This document shows, in pieces, positions 1 through 9,662 of a stretch of DNA of 32,099 nucleotides. A model generated the notes under the pieces. The model was given only the letters and a program-made list of their open reading frames with translations, searched no databases and was not told the DNA's origin. The DNA lies in the NCBI GenBank assembly GCA_018882935.1, contig VERA01000025.1, positions 1 to 32,099 on the forward strand. Direction: 5' to 3'. The position numbers were made by a program, and so were the translations under genes. Numbering within the stretch: the stretch's first letter is position 1; each line of letters starts with the position of its first letter. The stretch comes from Burkholderiaceae bacterium. Lineage in GTDB: Bacteria; Pseudomonadota; Gammaproteobacteria; Burkholderiales; Burkholderiaceae_D.

Positions 1-91
1 GTACTACACCAAGAATATGTTGCTAGCGATCGGTGACCGCTACGAGTCCGAGATTGCTGCTAACCGGGCTGCTGACGCCCGCTACCGCTGA
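1..91 (+). CDS. nuoI: NADH-quinone oxidoreductase subunit I, C-terminal end (partial)
   Basis: Only the last 29 codons are inside the window. Reading from base 2 gives YYTKNMLLAIGDRY and then a tail ending ADARYR before TGA at 89-91. This matches the C-terminus of betaproteobacterial NuoI, the peripheral-arm subunit that carries two 4Fe-4S clusters; the cluster-binding cysteines lie upstream of the window. The stop codon shares one base with the nuoJ start (TGATG), as expected for coupled genes of one operon. The assignment rests on this short tail together with the nuoJKLMN genes that follow. Confidence 0.85.
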   Translation, partial: YYTKNMLLAIGDRYESEIAANRAADARYR

Positions 92-723
92 TGATGAACG
101 CCACAACCCTGCTGTTCTACGCGTTCGCTGCGCTGCTGGTATTTGCAGCGCTGCGCGTCGTGACTGACCGGAATCCGGTGCATGCTGCGCTGTATTTGAT
201 TTTGTCGTTCTTCTCTGCGTCGGCGATCTGGATGCTGCTGAAAGCAGAATTTCTCGCCATCGTTTTAGTGCTTGTCTACGTCGGTGCGGTGATGGTGCTG
301 TTCCTGTTTGTGGTGATGATGCTTGATATTGATATGGCCAAGCTGCGTGCCGGTATCTGGGGGCATCTACCGTTTGCGGTAACGATTGGCGGTGTGATTG
401 CGCTGGAAATGGCAGCGGTGCTCGTCAATGCATTTATCAGCCAGCCGGAGGCTGCTGCCGCTGGCAATATCGGCGACACCAAAGCGCTCGGCAAGTTAAT
501 TTATACCCACTACCTGTACCCCTTCGAAATTGCTTCAATTATTTTGTTGGCTGCGATGGTGGCTGCAGTGGCGTTAACTCTGCGTCGCCGCAAAGACAGG
601 AAGTATTTCGACCCCGGCTTAGCTGTCAAGACGCAGCGCAATGATCGCGTGCGCATCGTCAGTATGGCGCCGGAATCCAATCGCACAAGCGCAGCCGACG
701 GCGCGGCGCCTGAGAAAGTTTGA
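91..723 (+). CDS. nuoJ: NADH-quinone oxidoreductase subunit J (complex I membrane arm)
   Basis: A 210-residue hydrophobic protein with about five predicted membrane segments. It carries the NuoJ signature around residues 50-80 ([20 protein letters not shown], then FLFVVMMLD), including the conserved glycine and tyrosine of the third helix. NuoJ is one of the small membrane subunits near the quinone-site end of proton-pumping NADH dehydrogenase. The charged tail from about residue 165 ([11 protein letters not shown]) is cytoplasmic and typical of betaproteobacterial NuoJ. The ATG at 91 overlaps the nuoI stop by one base; a second in-frame ATG at 94 is equally possible. nuoK begins 7 nt downstream, so this is a tightly packed operon. 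Confidence 0.96.
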   Translation: MMNATTLLFYAFAALLVFAALRVVTDRNPVHAALYLILSFFSASAIWMLLKAEFLAIVLVLVYVGAVMVLFLFVVMMLDIDMAKLRAGIWGHLPFAVTIGGVIALEMAAVLVNAFISQPEAAAAGNIGDTKALGKLIYTHYLYPFEIASIILLAAMVAAVALTLRRRKDRKYFDPGLAVKTQRNDRVRIVSMAPESNRTSAADGAAPEKV

Positions 724-730
724 GGCGAGC

Positions 731-1039
731 ATGGAACTGACCCTCGCGCATTTTTTGACTCTGGGTGCGATTCTGTTCGCGATCTCGGTGGTCGGTATTT
801 TTCTGAACCGTCGTAACGTGATTATCCTGCTGATGGCAATTGAACTCATGCTGCTGTCGGTGAACATGAATTTCATCGCCTTCTCTCACTATTTGGGCGA
901 TGCTGCGGGCCAGATCTTTGTGTTCTTTATTCTCACGGTCGCAGCAGCAGAGTCCGCGATTGGTTTAGCGATTTTGGTGGTCTTGTTCCGTAACCTGAAC
1001 ACCATCAATGTGGAAGAACTCGATCGGCTCAAGGGCTGA
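731..1039 (+). CDS. nuoK: NADH-quinone oxidoreductase subunit K
   Basis: A 102-residue protein with three membrane helices, the normal size for NuoK (homologue of Mrp antiporter subunit MrpC). The two buried glutamates that matter for proton transfer are in place: E38 in [13 protein letters not shown] and E74 in AAAESAIGL. An open frame extends upstream to 641 within nuoJ, but the ATG at 731 is the right start: it gives the family's normal N-terminus ([16 protein letters not shown]) and has a purine-rich GAGGCGAG just upstream. It sits 7 nt after nuoJ and 26 nt before nuoL. Confidence 0.96.
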   Translation: MELTLAHFLTLGAILFAISVVGIFLNRRNVIILLMAIELMLLSVNMNFIAFSHYLGDAAGQIFVFFILTVAAAESAIGLAILVVLFRNLNTINVEELDRLKG

Positions 1040-1065
1040 TCCGACCCATACCAGACAAGGTTCAC

Positions 1066-3081
1066 ATGGCAGCACAACTTAATCCCGATCTCTTGTTGGC
1101 TGTTCCGCTGGCGCCGCTGGCGGGGTCCATGATCGCTGGCTTGTTCGGCACGCGCTTCTTCGGCAACCTGATCGGCCGTGGTGTCTCGCATACGGTGACG
1201 ATTCTCGGCGTGCTGCTGGCATTTCTGATCTCTGCGAATACCCTGAGTCTGGTTGTAGAAGGCGCGCATTACAACGGCACTGTGTACACCTGGATGGCGC
1301 TGGGTGATTTGAAGTTCGAGATCGGCTTTCTGGTCGATAGCCTGACCGCGATGATGATGTGCGTGGTGACCTTCGTCTCCTTGATGGTGCACATCTACAC
1401 CATCGGCTACATGCATGATGATGAAGGTTACAACCGGTTTTTCTCGTACATCTCGTTGTTTACCTTCGCCATGCTGATGCTCGTCATGAGCAACAACTTC
1501 CTGCAGCTGTTCTTCGGCTGGGAAGCGGTGGGCTTGGTGTCGTACTTGCTCATTGGTTTCTGGTTCAAGCGTCCGACCGCCATCTTCGCGAACATGAAGG
1601 CGTTTTTGGTGAACCGGGTGGGTGACTTCGGCTTCATTCTCGGTATTGGGCTGCTGCTCGCGTATGCCGGTTCGATGAGCTACGCCGATGTATTCGCAAA
1701 ACGCGAAGCGATCGCTGCTATGACCCTGCCGGGTACCGACTGGTCTTTAATGACTGTTGCGTGCATCTGCTTATTTATTGGCGCCATGGGCAAGTCGGCG
1801 CAATTTCCGCTGCATGTGTGGTTGCCGGATTCCATGGAGGGCCCGACGCCAATCTCAGCACTCATTCACGCCGCGACAATGGTCACCGCAGGTATTTTCA
1901 TGGTGACCCGCATGTCACCCCTGTTTGAGTTATCTGAAACTGCATTGTCTTTTGTGCTGGTGATCGGCGCGATTACCGCCCTGTTCATGGGCTTCTTGGG
2001 CATCATTCAAAACGATATCAAGCGGGTCGTGGCGTATTCAACGCTCTCCCAACTGGGCTACATGACGGTGGCGCTGGGTGCATCGGCTTACTCAGTCGCG
2101 GTGTTTCATTTAATGACCCATGCGTTCTTCAAGGCTTTGCTGTTCCTGGGGGCAGGTGCGGTCATCATTGGGATGCACCATGACCAGGACATCCGCAATA
2201 TGGGCGGTTTATCGAAATACATGCCTGTCACCTGGATTACCAGCCTGCTTGGCTCGCTTGCGCTGATCGGCACGCCGTTCTTCTCGGGCTTTTATTCCAA
2301 AGACTCGATCATCGAAGCAGTGCATGCAACGCATATTCCCGGTGCGGGCTTTGCGATGTTCGCTGTGCTTGCCGGAGTATTCGTCACCGCGTTCTACTCA
2401 TTCCGCATGTACTTTTTAGTGTTCCATGGTGAAGAGCGCTTCGGCAAACCGCACGCAGATGGGCATGATCATCACGGCGAGCATCATGGCTTGGCCCCCG
2501 GCGAGAAGCCGCATGAGGCGCCATGGGTCGTCACCTTGCCGCTGGTGTTACTCGCTATTCCTTCGGTCTTTATCGGCTTCATCACCATCGGCCCGATGTT
2601 GTTCGGTGATTTCTTCAAGGGCGTGGTCTTTGTGAGTGCCGAGCACGGCGCAATGAAAGAGTTGGCCAAGGCATTTCATGGGCCGACCGAGATGGCAATT
2701 CATGCGCTCACCACCGCGCCGTTCTGGTTGGCGGTGGCTGGTGTAGCCAGTGCCTATTACTGCTACATGGTCAACCCGCGCGTACCTGCCTGGTTTTACG
2801 ATACCTTCAAGAGTGTGCACACGCTACTGGATAACAAGTACTACATGGACAAGCTGAATGAGCTGGTCTTTGCGGCGGGTGCGCGCGGTATCGGGCGCGG
2901 CTTATCCAAAATCGGTGATCAAACTATCATTGATGGGCTGATCGTCAATGGTAGCGCGAACGCGGTTGGCTGGTTCGCCGGCATCACCAGCACGCTGCAG
3001 ACCGGCTACATCTACCACTACGCCTTCACCATGATTCTCGCAGTGGCAATTTATCTTGGTTACTTGCTGATGTCCGCTTGA
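1066..3081 (+). CDS. nuoL: NADH-quinone oxidoreductase subunit L (antiporter-like proton channel)
   Basis: A 671-residue polytopic membrane protein, the largest and most distal antiporter-like subunit of complex I. Key charged residues are visible: E153 in FFGWEAVGLVSYLL, K243 and H250 in MGKSAQFPLHVWLPD, the segment PTPISALIHAATMVTAG, and a lysine in FFSGFYSKDSI. The C-terminal part is the long lateral helix followed by an anchoring helix (ending AVAIYLGYLLMSA). A histidine-rich loop lies near residues 463-485 (GHDHHGEHHG), of a kind common in betaproteobacterial NuoL. The ATG at 1066 follows nuoK by 26 nt. Length and motifs are normal for the family. Confidence 0.97.
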   Translation: MAAQLNPDLLLAVPLAPLAGSMIAGLFGTRFFGNLIGRGVSHTVTILGVLLAFLISANTLSLVVEGAHYNGTVYTWMALGDLKFEIGFLVDSLTAMMMCVVTFVSLMVHIYTIGYMHDDEGYNRFFSYISLFTFAMLMLVMSNNFLQLFFGWEAVGLVSYLLIGFWFKRPTAIFANMKAFLVNRVGDFGFILGIGLLLAYAGSMSYADVFAKREAIAAMTLPGTDWSLMTVACICLFIGAMGKSAQFPLHVWLPDSMEGPTPISALIHAATMVTAGIFMVTRMSPLFELSETALSFVLVIGAITALFMGFLGIIQNDIKRVVAYSTLSQLGYMTVALGASAYSVAVFHLMTHAFFKALLFLGAGAVIIGMHHDQDIRNMGGLSKYMPVTWITSLLGSLALIGTPFFSGFYSKDSIIEAVHATHIPGAGFAMFAVLAGVFVTAFYSFRMYFLVFHGEERFGKPHADGHDHHGEHHGLAPGEKPHEAPWVVTLPLVLLAIPSVFIGFITIGPMLFGDFFKGVVFVSAEHGAMKELAKAFHGPTEMAIHALTTAPFWLAVAGVASAYYCYMVNPRVPAWFYDTFKSVHTLLDNKYYMDKLNELVFAAGARGIGRGLSKIGDQTIIDGLIVNGSANAVGWFAGITSTLQTGYIYHYAFTMILAVAIYLGYLLMSA

Positions 3082-3130
3082 TTTTGCTGCTAACTAACGA
3101 TCGCCACGTCCTTCAAACCGAGCACAATTC

Positions 3131-4621
3131 ATGATTCAACCGATGACACCTTTTCTGAGCCTTGCGATCTGGGTGCCGATCATCTTCGGTGTCTTGGTCT
3201 TGCTGAAAGGCGGCGAGCATCGTGAGCCACAGGCGCGTCTGCTTGCGTTGATCGGATCGTTAGTCAGTTTCATGATCACGTTGCCAATCGTGCTCGGATT
3301 CAACCCGGCAGCACACGGTATGCAGTTTGTCGAGAAGCTGCCCTGGATTCCTCGCTTCAATGTGTTCTACCACCTCGGTATCGATGGCCTGTCACTGTGG
3401 TTCGTTCCGCTGACTGCCTTCATTACCGTGCTGGTAGTCATCGCTGGTTGGGAGGTTATCGAAAAGCGCGTTGCCCAGTATTTCGGTGCGTTTTTGATTT
3501 TGTCGGGCGCGATGATCGGCGTGTTCTGCGCAGTGGATGCGCTGCTGTTCTTCGTGTTTTTCGAGGCGACGTTAATCCCGATGTTTATCATCATCGGTGT
3601 TTGGGGCGGGCCGCGTCGGGTGTATGCGGCGATCAAGTTCTTTCTGTACACCTTCCTTGGCTCATTGATGATGTTGGTGGCGCTGATCTGGTTGTATTTT
3701 CAATCAGGTAATTTCGACATCCTCGCGTGGCACAAGCTACCGATTGCGCTGGAGGCGCAAATCTGGGTGTTCCTCGCTTTCTTGCTGGCGTTTGCGGTCA
3801 AGGTGCCGATGTGGCCAGTGCACACCTGGTTGCCGGACGCGCACGTCGAGGCGCCCACTGGTGGCTCTGCTGTGCTGGCGGCCATCATGTTGAAGTTGGG
3901 TGGCTACGGTTTCCTGCGTTTCTCGTTGCCGATTACGCCTGACGCCAGCCAGGCGTTATCTGGCGTCATGATTACCTTGTCGCTGATTGCCGTGATCTAT
4001 ATCGGCCTGGTGGCTTTGGTGCAGACAGATATGAAAAAGCTGGTGGCGTACTCGTCCATCGCGCACATGGGTTTTGTGACCTTGGGCTTTTTCATGTTCG
4101 GCGAGCTGGCGGTGCAGGGCGCGCTCATGCAAATGATTTCGCATGGCTTTGTCTCCGGCGCCATGTTCCTATGCATTGGTGTGCTGTATGACCGCATGCA
4201 CTCGCGGCAAATTGCCGACTACGGCGGCGTGATCAATACCATGCCGCGCTTCGCTGCCCTGTTTGTGCTGTTCTCGTTGGCAAACGCAGGTCTGCCGGGC
4301 ACATCGGGCTTCATTGGTGAGTTCATGGTGATTCTGGGCGCGGTCGAGTACAACTTCGCGATTGGACTGCTGGCAGCAACTGCCTTGATTCTTGGCGCGG
4401 CGTATTCGCTCTGGCTGGTCAAGCGGGTGATCTTCGGCGAGATTGGTAACGAGAATGTCGCCACCCTGCAAGATCTATCGATGCGCGAGTTTTTGATTCT
4501 GGGTGTGCTCGCGATCGCAACGATTTGGATGGGCGTGTATCCCGCGCCGTTCACCGACCTTACTCAGACCTCGGTGGTCGATCTGCTGAAGCACATTGCT
4601 ATCAGCAAGATCCCGCAATAA
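3131..4621 (+). CDS. nuoM: NADH-quinone oxidoreductase subunit M
   Basis: A 496-residue antiporter-like membrane subunit of complex I. Proton-path residues in place are E145 (FFVFFEATLIPMFI), K224 (FAVKVPMWPVHTWLPDAH) and K255 (AAIMLKLGGYGFLRF). About 14 membrane helices are expected, and the length matches other NuoM proteins. The start ATG at 3131 follows the nuoL stop by 49 nt; a second in-frame ATG lies four codons downstream, and I cannot separate them on ribosome-binding-site strength. nuoN follows 14 nt after the stop. Confidence 0.97.
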   Translation: MIQPMTPFLSLAIWVPIIFGVLVLLKGGEHREPQARLLALIGSLVSFMITLPIVLGFNPAAHGMQFVEKLPWIPRFNVFYHLGIDGLSLWFVPLTAFITVLVVIAGWEVIEKRVAQYFGAFLILSGAMIGVFCAVDALLFFVFFEATLIPMFIIIGVWGGPRRVYAAIKFFLYTFLGSLMMLVALIWLYFQSGNFDILAWHKLPIALEAQIWVFLAFLLAFAVKVPMWPVHTWLPDAHVEAPTGGSAVLAAIMLKLGGYGFLRFSLPITPDASQALSGVMITLSLIAVIYIGLVALVQTDMKKLVAYSSIAHMGFVTLGFFMFGELAVQGALMQMISHGFVSGAMFLCIGVLYDRMHSRQIADYGGVINTMPRFAALFVLFSLANAGLPGTSGFIGEFMVILGAVEYNFAIGLLAATALILGAAYSLWLVKRVIFGEIGNENVATLQDLSMREFLILGVLAIATIWMGVYPAPFTDLTQTSVVDLLKHIAISKIPQ

Positions 4622-4635
4622 GACAGGAAATCACC

Positions 4636-6123
4636 ATGACCGAGTTGAACGTCGAACTAGCGGGCGCAGAAATCTTCCTCGCCGTCGCCACCATGGTGGT
4701 GATGGTCGCCGGTTTATTCGCCGATGAAGAAAAAACACCGCTGAGTCACCGATTGTCTTTGCTTGTTATTGCAGTCACCGCTGTGTTGGCGATCAGCGAC
4801 TTTGCTGTTCCCGGCTCTGTCTACGCATTCGATCGTAGTTATGTGCTTGATCCGATGGCAAGCTTGCTGAAATGCTGTGCCGCCATCGCCACTTTCCTCA
4901 CGCTGGTGTACGCACGCACCTATTCCAATCAACGAGGTATGTTGGGCGGCAATTTATCCGGCGAGTTTTATGTGCTGGCGCTGCTCACGCTGCTGGGTCA
5001 GATGATTATGATCTCTGGTAACAGCTTCCTCGTGATCTATTTGGGTCTGGAGTTGATGTCGCTGTCGCTGTATGCCTTGGTCGCGCTGCGGCGTGATCAC
5101 GCCATTTCCACTGAAGCCTCGATGAAATATTTCGTGCTGGGCGCGCTAGCTTCTGGCTTTATGTTGTACGGCATGTCGATGATCTACGGTGCCACCGGCT
5201 CGTTGATGATGAGCCAGATCGCGCAGGTGATTGCCAGCGGTAGCGCCAACAAGACGGTGCTGGCGCTCGGATTGGTGTTCTTGGTATCCGGTTTGGCGTT
5301 CAAGCTGTCGGCAGCGCCATTTCATATGTGGGCGCCGGATGTTTACCATGGTGCGCCGACCTCGGTCACGCTACTGATTGGTGGCGCGCCTAAGCTGGCG
5401 GCATTCGCCATCATCATCCGGATTTTAGTCGAGGGCTTAGGCGCCATGGCTGCAGAGTGGCAGCAAATGATGATTGTGCTGGCAGTAGTGTCGCTCATCG
5501 TTGGCAATATCACGGCGATCGCGCAGACCAATATCAAGCGCATGCTGGCGTATTCCACCATCTCGCAAATGGGGTTCTTGTTGCTCGGATTGTTATCGGG
5601 CGTATTCGAGGGCAGCGATGCTGCGTCGGCGGCGAATGCCTACAGCTCTGCGATGTTTTATGTGATCACCTATGTGCTGACGACCGTAGGCAGTTTCGCG
5701 GTGATCTTGTTTTTATCGCGTAGCGGCTTCGAGGCGGACCATCTGGATGATTTCAAGGGTTTGAGCCAGCGGAGTCCATGGTTTGCAGCGATCATGATGG
5801 TACTGTTGCTGTCGCTTGCGGGCGTACCCCCAATGGTGGGCTTCTATGCCAAGCTTGCAGTATTACAAGCGGCGTTAGCGGCCGGGCATCTTGGCTTGGT
5901 TGTGTTCGCAGTGCTCGCATCACTGGTCAGCGCCTATTACTACTTACGGGTAGTGAAGCTCATGTACTTCGATGAGCCCGCCGATACCGAGGCCATCGAA
6001 GCCACGGGTGGCTTGCGCTTGGTGCTATCCCTCAATGGTGTTGCCGTGGTACTGCTAGGCGTATTGCCAGGCCCGTTGATGGCGGCCTGCGTGTACGCGA
6101 TGACGCAAGCACTCGCCTCTTGA
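4636..6123 (+). CDS. nuoN: NADH-quinone oxidoreductase subunit N
   Basis: A 495-residue antiporter-like subunit that sits next to NuoK in the membrane arm. E139 (GLELMSLSLYALVA), K223 (LAFKLSAAPFHMWAPD) and K253 (GGAPKLAAFA) are the expected charged residues. The frame is open back to 4525 inside nuoM, but the ATG at 4636 is chosen: it has AGGAAA at 4624-4629 and gives a normal NuoN N-terminus (MTELNVELAGAEIFLAV). This is the last complex I gene of the operon; the DUF2818 gene follows 13 nt later and is probably on the same transcript. Confidence 0.96.
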   Translation: MTELNVELAGAEIFLAVATMVVMVAGLFADEEKTPLSHRLSLLVIAVTAVLAISDFAVPGSVYAFDRSYVLDPMASLLKCCAAIATFLTLVYARTYSNQRGMLGGNLSGEFYVLALLTLLGQMIMISGNSFLVIYLGLELMSLSLYALVALRRDHAISTEASMKYFVLGALASGFMLYGMSMIYGATGSLMMSQIAQVIASGSANKTVLALGLVFLVSGLAFKLSAAPFHMWAPDVYHGAPTSVTLLIGGAPKLAAFAIIIRILVEGLGAMAAEWQQMMIVLAVVSLIVGNITAIAQTNIKRMLAYSTISQMGFLLLGLLSGVFEGSDAASAANAYSSAMFYVITYVLTTVGSFAVILFLSRSGFEADHLDDFKGLSQRSPWFAAIMMVLLLSLAGVPPMVGFYAKLAVLQAALAAGHLGLVVFAVLASLVSAYYYLRVVKLMYFDEPADTEAIEATGGLRLVLSLNGVAVVLLGVLPGPLMAACVYAMTQALAS

Positions 6124-6136
6124 TTCCGTATCTTCA

Positions 6137-6442
6137 GTGAACTCCGCTGCCGCTAGCTGGATGGTCATTGCGCTCATGGCCTTCTGCGCGAATTTTCCTT
6201 ATTTCACCGAATCTGTATTTGGCTTCTTTCGTCCGAAGCAAGCGCTTAAGTCCCCTTTCATTCGGATACTCGAGCTGATCGTGCTGTATTTTCTGGTACT
6301 GGGCGTTGCCTACGGCATCGAGTCTTTCATCGGTAATGCTTTTCCTCAAAGCTGGCAGTTTTATGCAGTGACTGTCTGCCTCTACCTCGTGCTCGGCTTC
6401 CCGGGCTTCGTGCATCGCTACTTGCGCCGCCGCAGCAGCTAA
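6137..6442 (+). CDS. DUF2818 small membrane protein at the end of the nuo operon
   Basis: A 101-residue protein with three predicted membrane helices (about residues 5-25, 43-63 and 73-93) and a basic tail ending RYLRRRSS. It fits the DUF2818 family, known from betaproteobacteria, where it commonly follows nuoN. No biochemical role is established; position suggests a link to complex I assembly or stability, which is inference. The start is GTG at 6137, 13 nt after the nuoN stop. The first in-frame ATG (6161) would remove eight residues and part of the first helix, so GTG is preferred, without certainty. Confidence 0.82.
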   Translation: MNSAAASWMVIALMAFCANFPYFTESVFGFFRPKQALKSPFIRILELIVLYFLVLGVAYGIESFIGNAFPQSWQFYAVTVCLYLVLGFPGFVHRYLRRRSS

Positions 6443-6511
6443 AGCGCGTTGCCATGATGATCTGTCAGTACAGTTTGCAAATACAAACATAAAAAGTGCT
6501 GATATCCCCGC

Positions 6512-7060
6512 ATGGACGAGCATCTTAAGGAAACCCTGATCAGCAGCGAACTGGTCTACGACGGCAGTTTTCTGAAAGTACGTCGTGATGAGGTGCTTTT
6601 GCCTGATGGTTCGAAGACTGCGCGTGAGTATTTCCGTCATCCCGGTGCGGTGGTGATTATCCCGCTGCTTAATGATGGAAAAGTACTTCTCGAGCGACAG
6701 TATCGTTATCCGAATGATCGCGTATTTATCGAGCTACCTGCCGGCAAGCTTGAGTATGGCGAAGACTCCCTGTTATGCGCGCAGCGTGAGTTACGCGAAG
6801 AAACCGGCTATAGCGCGACAGACTGGCGATTTATTTGCACCATCCATAATGCCATTGCCTACTCAGATGAGCACTTAGAGATTTACCTCGCACGTGGTCT
6901 GGTAGCGGGCGAGCAGCAACTCGATCCGGGTGAATTCCTTGATTTGATAAGTGTCTCACCCGATGAGCTGATGACGTGGGTGAGAGAAGGAAAAATCACC
7001 GATGTGAAAACACTGATTGGTGCGTTTTGGTTGGATAAAATCTTACGCGGCGAGTGGTAG
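6512..7060 (+). CDS. Nudix hydrolase, ADP-ribose pyrophosphatase type
   Basis: A 182-residue Nudix protein. The complete Nudix box runs from G78 to Y100: G, five residues, E84, seven residues, then RELREETGY. The three glutamates of REL-REE bind the catalytic metal. The N-terminal region (SSELVYDGSFLKVRRDEVLLPDG) and the segment HPGAVVIIPLL resemble NudF/ADP-ribose pyrophosphatases, which split ADP-ribose to AMP and ribose-5-phosphate; substrate is inferred by family only. The ATG at 6512 has no clear Shine-Dalgarno sequence. It lies 69 nt after the DUF2818 gene, a pairing common in Burkholderiales, and ends 3 nt before the copper ATPase. Confidence 0.88.
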   Translation: MDEHLKETLISSELVYDGSFLKVRRDEVLLPDGSKTAREYFRHPGAVVIIPLLNDGKVLLERQYRYPNDRVFIELPAGKLEYGEDSLLCAQRELREETGYSATDWRFICTIHNAIAYSDEHLEIYLARGLVAGEQQLDPGEFLDLISVSPDELMTWVREGKITDVKTLIGAFWLDKILRGEW

Positions 7061-7063
7061 TGT

Positions 7064-9247
7064 ATGAATGACATGCGTGTCGTCACGACCCATCTAGACG
7101 AGCACACGCTGCTGATCGACGGAATGACCTGCGCCGCCTGTGTCTCGCGGCTGGAGCGGGTGCTGAATAAAGTGCCGGGCGTTGTTGATGCCTCGGTTAA
7201 CCTCGCCACAGAAAAAGCCCGCATACATGCGTCGGGCGTACCCGTATCGGCATTAATCGCGGCTGTTCAAAAAGCCGGGTTTGACGCGCAGCTTGAACCA
7301 ACGACTTGGACTGAAGCGGGTACTTCGTCCTTCTGGCCCGTAGTGGTGTCAGCTGTACTGACAATACCCTTGGTATTGCCCATGCTCGGTATGCTGTTTG
7401 GTGCTGATCTGATGCTACCGGGTTGGGTACAGTTCGCACTCGCGACGCCGGTGCAGTTCTGGCTGGGCTTCCGCTTTTACCGCGCCGGTTGGTACGCGTT
7501 GAAGGCGGGTAGCGGTAACATGGACTTGTTAGTGGCGATGGGTACCACCGCTGCGTATGGCTTGTCGGTGGTGTTAATGCTGCAACATGGTGCACACGCT
7601 CATTTGTATTTTGAATCATCGGCGGTGGTCATCACGCTGGTGCTGCTCGGTAAATGGCTGGAGGCTAGAGCAAAGCAGCAGACGGTTGCAGCATTACACG
7701 CACTTGCTGCATTGCGCGTTAGTGAGGCCATCATTCAGCGCGATGGCGCTGAAGTGAGAGTGCCTCTAGCGTCTATTCAGATTGGTGATGTATTGGTCAT
7801 CCGCCCCGGAGATCGGGTGCCGTTGGATGGTGTGGTCATTGAAGGTCGTAGTCATCTTGATGAATCCCTGCTGACCGGAGAAAGCCTGCCTGTGCCGAAA
7901 CAGCAGGGGGATCGACTTACCGGTGGCGCGATCAACCAAGAAGGCGTACTGACCATGCGAGTCAGTGCTATCGGTGGCGATACACTGTTATCGCGCATTA
8001 TTCGGAGCGTTGAAGACGCGCAGGCCGCCAAGGCACCGATTCAGCGCGTGGTCGATAAGGTAAGCGCTGTGTTTGTGCCGGTCGTTTTACTGATCTCGGT
8101 AATCACGCTACTGGCATGGGCTTGGTTCAGTGGTGACTGGCAGCAGGCCTTGCTGAATGCCGTAGCGGTACAAGTAATTGCATGCCCATGCGCACTCGGT
8201 TTGGCAACGCCAACAGCCATCATGGCCGGTACTGGTGTCGCCGCCCGCTACGGTATTTTGATCAAGGATGCAGAGGCACTTGAAGCTGCGCACACGGTTC
8301 GTGTGGTTGCTTTTGACAAGACGGGTACCTTGACCGAGGGGAGGCCGTCAATAGTCAAAATTACGGGGATCTCGATAACGGATAACGATGTACTACAACT
8401 CGCTGCATCGATGCAGCAGCATAGCGATCACCCGCTGGCTAAAGCAGTTATGCAGCGCGCAGCCGAGCAAGGAATTACGCCGCGCGCAGTAGGTAATGCG
8501 CACGCTTTGCCGGGTCTTGGGTTGCAGGCAAATCTGGACGATAAAACGATTTACTTGGGCAATGCGCGGCTCATGGCCGAGTTGGCGATCGATACCTCAT
8601 CCGGTCAACAGTTTGCGACTGAGCACGAAACTGCAGGCCGCACCGTCTCCTGGCTTGCTATGCGCGATGCCTCAGGGGGCCGCGTACTTGGCATGCTGGC
8701 GTTTGGTGATGTGGTCAAAGTGAGTGCGCGAACCGCTATCGAAAAACTCAATGCACTTGGTGTGGGCTCAGTCATGATCACCGGTGATAACAAAGGCGCT
8801 GCAAGTGCTGTTGCGCAGGCCGCAGGTATCACGGAGTTTCATGCGCAGGTGCTGCCAAGTGAGAAAGCCGCGTTGATTACTCGCTTAAAACAAACCCATG
8901 GCGTTGTTGCGATGGTGGGTGATGGTATCAACGATGCACCGGCCCTCGCCGCCGCAGACATCGGTATTGCGATGGCCTCGGGTACCGATGTAGCAATGCA
9001 CACCGCGGGTATTACCCTGATGCGCGCTGATCCATTACTGGTAGCCGATGCGATTATTATTTCGCAGAGAACCTATGCCAAGATCCGACAAAATCTGTTT
9101 TGGGCTTTCGTCTACAACCTGATTGGTATACCCCTAGCCGCACTTGGTCTGCTTAACCCAATCCTAGCAGGTGGTGCAATGGCATTCAGCTCGGTAAGCG
9201 TGGTGACGAATGCTTTGCTATTAAAGCGCTGGCGGCCTGGTGCTTGA
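7064..9247 (+). CDS. copA: P1B-type copper-translocating ATPase
   Basis: A 727-residue heavy-metal P-type ATPase that would export Cu(I) from the cytoplasm using ATP. In order: one N-terminal heavy-metal-associated domain with GMTCAAC (C23, C26); membrane helices from about residue 90; the actuator-domain TGES loop at 271-274; the CPC metal site at 374-376 in [13 protein letters not shown], typical of Cu/Ag transporters; the phosphorylated aspartate D418 in DKTGTLTEG; the SDHPLAKAV nucleotide-site motif; the hinge [10 protein letters not shown]; and two final helices. Only one metal-binding domain is present, within the family's range. The ATG at 7064 lies 3 nt after the Nudix stop, so translation may be coupled. 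A convergent copper chaperone gene lies 60 nt downstream, supporting copper as substrate. I saw no CueR-type dyad. Confidence 0.93.
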   Translation: MNDMRVVTTHLDEHTLLIDGMTCAACVSRLERVLNKVPGVVDASVNLATEKARIHASGVPVSALIAAVQKAGFDAQLEPTTWTEAGTSSFWPVVVSAVLTIPLVLPMLGMLFGADLMLPGWVQFALATPVQFWLGFRFYRAGWYALKAGSGNMDLLVAMGTTAAYGLSVVLMLQHGAHAHLYFESSAVVITLVLLGKWLEARAKQQTVAALHALAALRVSEAIIQRDGAEVRVPLASIQIGDVLVIRPGDRVPLDGVVIEGRSHLDESLLTGESLPVPKQQGDRLTGGAINQEGVLTMRVSAIGGDTLLSRIIRSVEDAQAAKAPIQRVVDKVSAVFVPVVLLISVITLLAWAWFSGDWQQALLNAVAVQVIACPCALGLATPTAIMAGTGVAARYGILIKDAEALEAAHTVRVVAFDKTGTLTEGRPSIVKITGISITDNDVLQLAASMQQHSDHPLAKAVMQRAAEQGITPRAVGNAHALPGLGLQANLDDKTIYLGNARLMAELAIDTSSGQQFATEHETAGRTVSWLAMRDASGGRVLGMLAFGDVVKVSARTAIEKLNALGVGSVMITGDNKGAASAVAQAAGITEFHAQVLPSEKAALITRLKQTHGVVAMVGDGINDAPALAAADIGIAMASGTDVAMHTAGITLMRADPLLVADAIIISQRTYAKIRQNLFWAFVYNLIGIPLAALGLLNPILAGGAMAFSSVSVVTNALLLKRWRPGA

Positions 9248-9307
9248 AGGTACTTGAGGCATTCTCTTTGCCGGCCCATCGTAATGCAGTCTTGGTGGAA
9301 GATTTGT

Positions 9308-9508
9308 TCAAGTAGCGCTCAGTACGTCGTAGCCTGCATCCTCGACTGCAGCTTTCACTGCATGCAGCTCGACGGCGGTGTCGATTTTCACCGTCTTACT
9401 TTGGAGATCGACATCAATGCTTGCATTCGCATCGATTGCTTGTAACGCGCGCTTCACACTGCTCACGCAACCGCCACAGGTCATGCCATCCACTTTGAGT
9501 TCGTACAT
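9308..9508 (-). CDS. copZ: copper chaperone, heavy-metal-associated domain protein
   Basis: A 66-residue single heavy-metal-associated domain with the GMTCGGC motif (cysteines at residues 11 and 14) and the usual length and fold pattern of CopZ/Atx1-type proteins. It should carry Cu(I) in the cytoplasm to the ATPase encoded convergently next door. The start has a GGGAG ribosome-binding sequence 7 nt upstream on the minus strand. Upstream is the rne terminator, so copZ probably has its own promoter in 9509-9616; I could not identify one confidently. Mercury or another soft metal is possible, but the CopA neighbour favours copper. Confidence 0.88.
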   Translation of the reverse strand: MYELKVDGMTCGGCVSSVKRALQAIDANASIDVDLQSKTVKIDTAVELHAVKAAVEDAGYDVLSAT

Positions 9509-9616
9509 GGTGGTGTTCTCCCAAAAGTCCCCAGCTCTACGCTAGCACACGCATATGGTACTTGAGCCGGTGGTGGCGCGTGAACATCGGCTAAGTCGAA
9601 CGCTCGTATAAAAAAG

Positions 9617-9645
9617 AAAAACCCGCCGGTACAGGGCGGGTTTTT
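9617..9645 (-). terminator. intrinsic terminator of rne
   Basis: A perfect inverted repeat: AAAAACCCGCC at 9617-9627 pairs with GGCGGGTTTTT at 9635-9645 around a 7-nt loop. Read on the minus strand, the stem is followed by a long T-rich run, placing it 17 nt after the rne stop. The plus strand also has five Ts, so it may act in both directions. It separates rne from copZ, which is transcribed in the same direction. Confidence 0.88.
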
Positions 9646-9662
9646 CAATGGGCTGGTGACGA

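Noticed and set aside
9509-9616. CueR-type operator upstream of copZ
   Set aside because: No dyad of the expected kind with a 19-bp spacer could be recognised.
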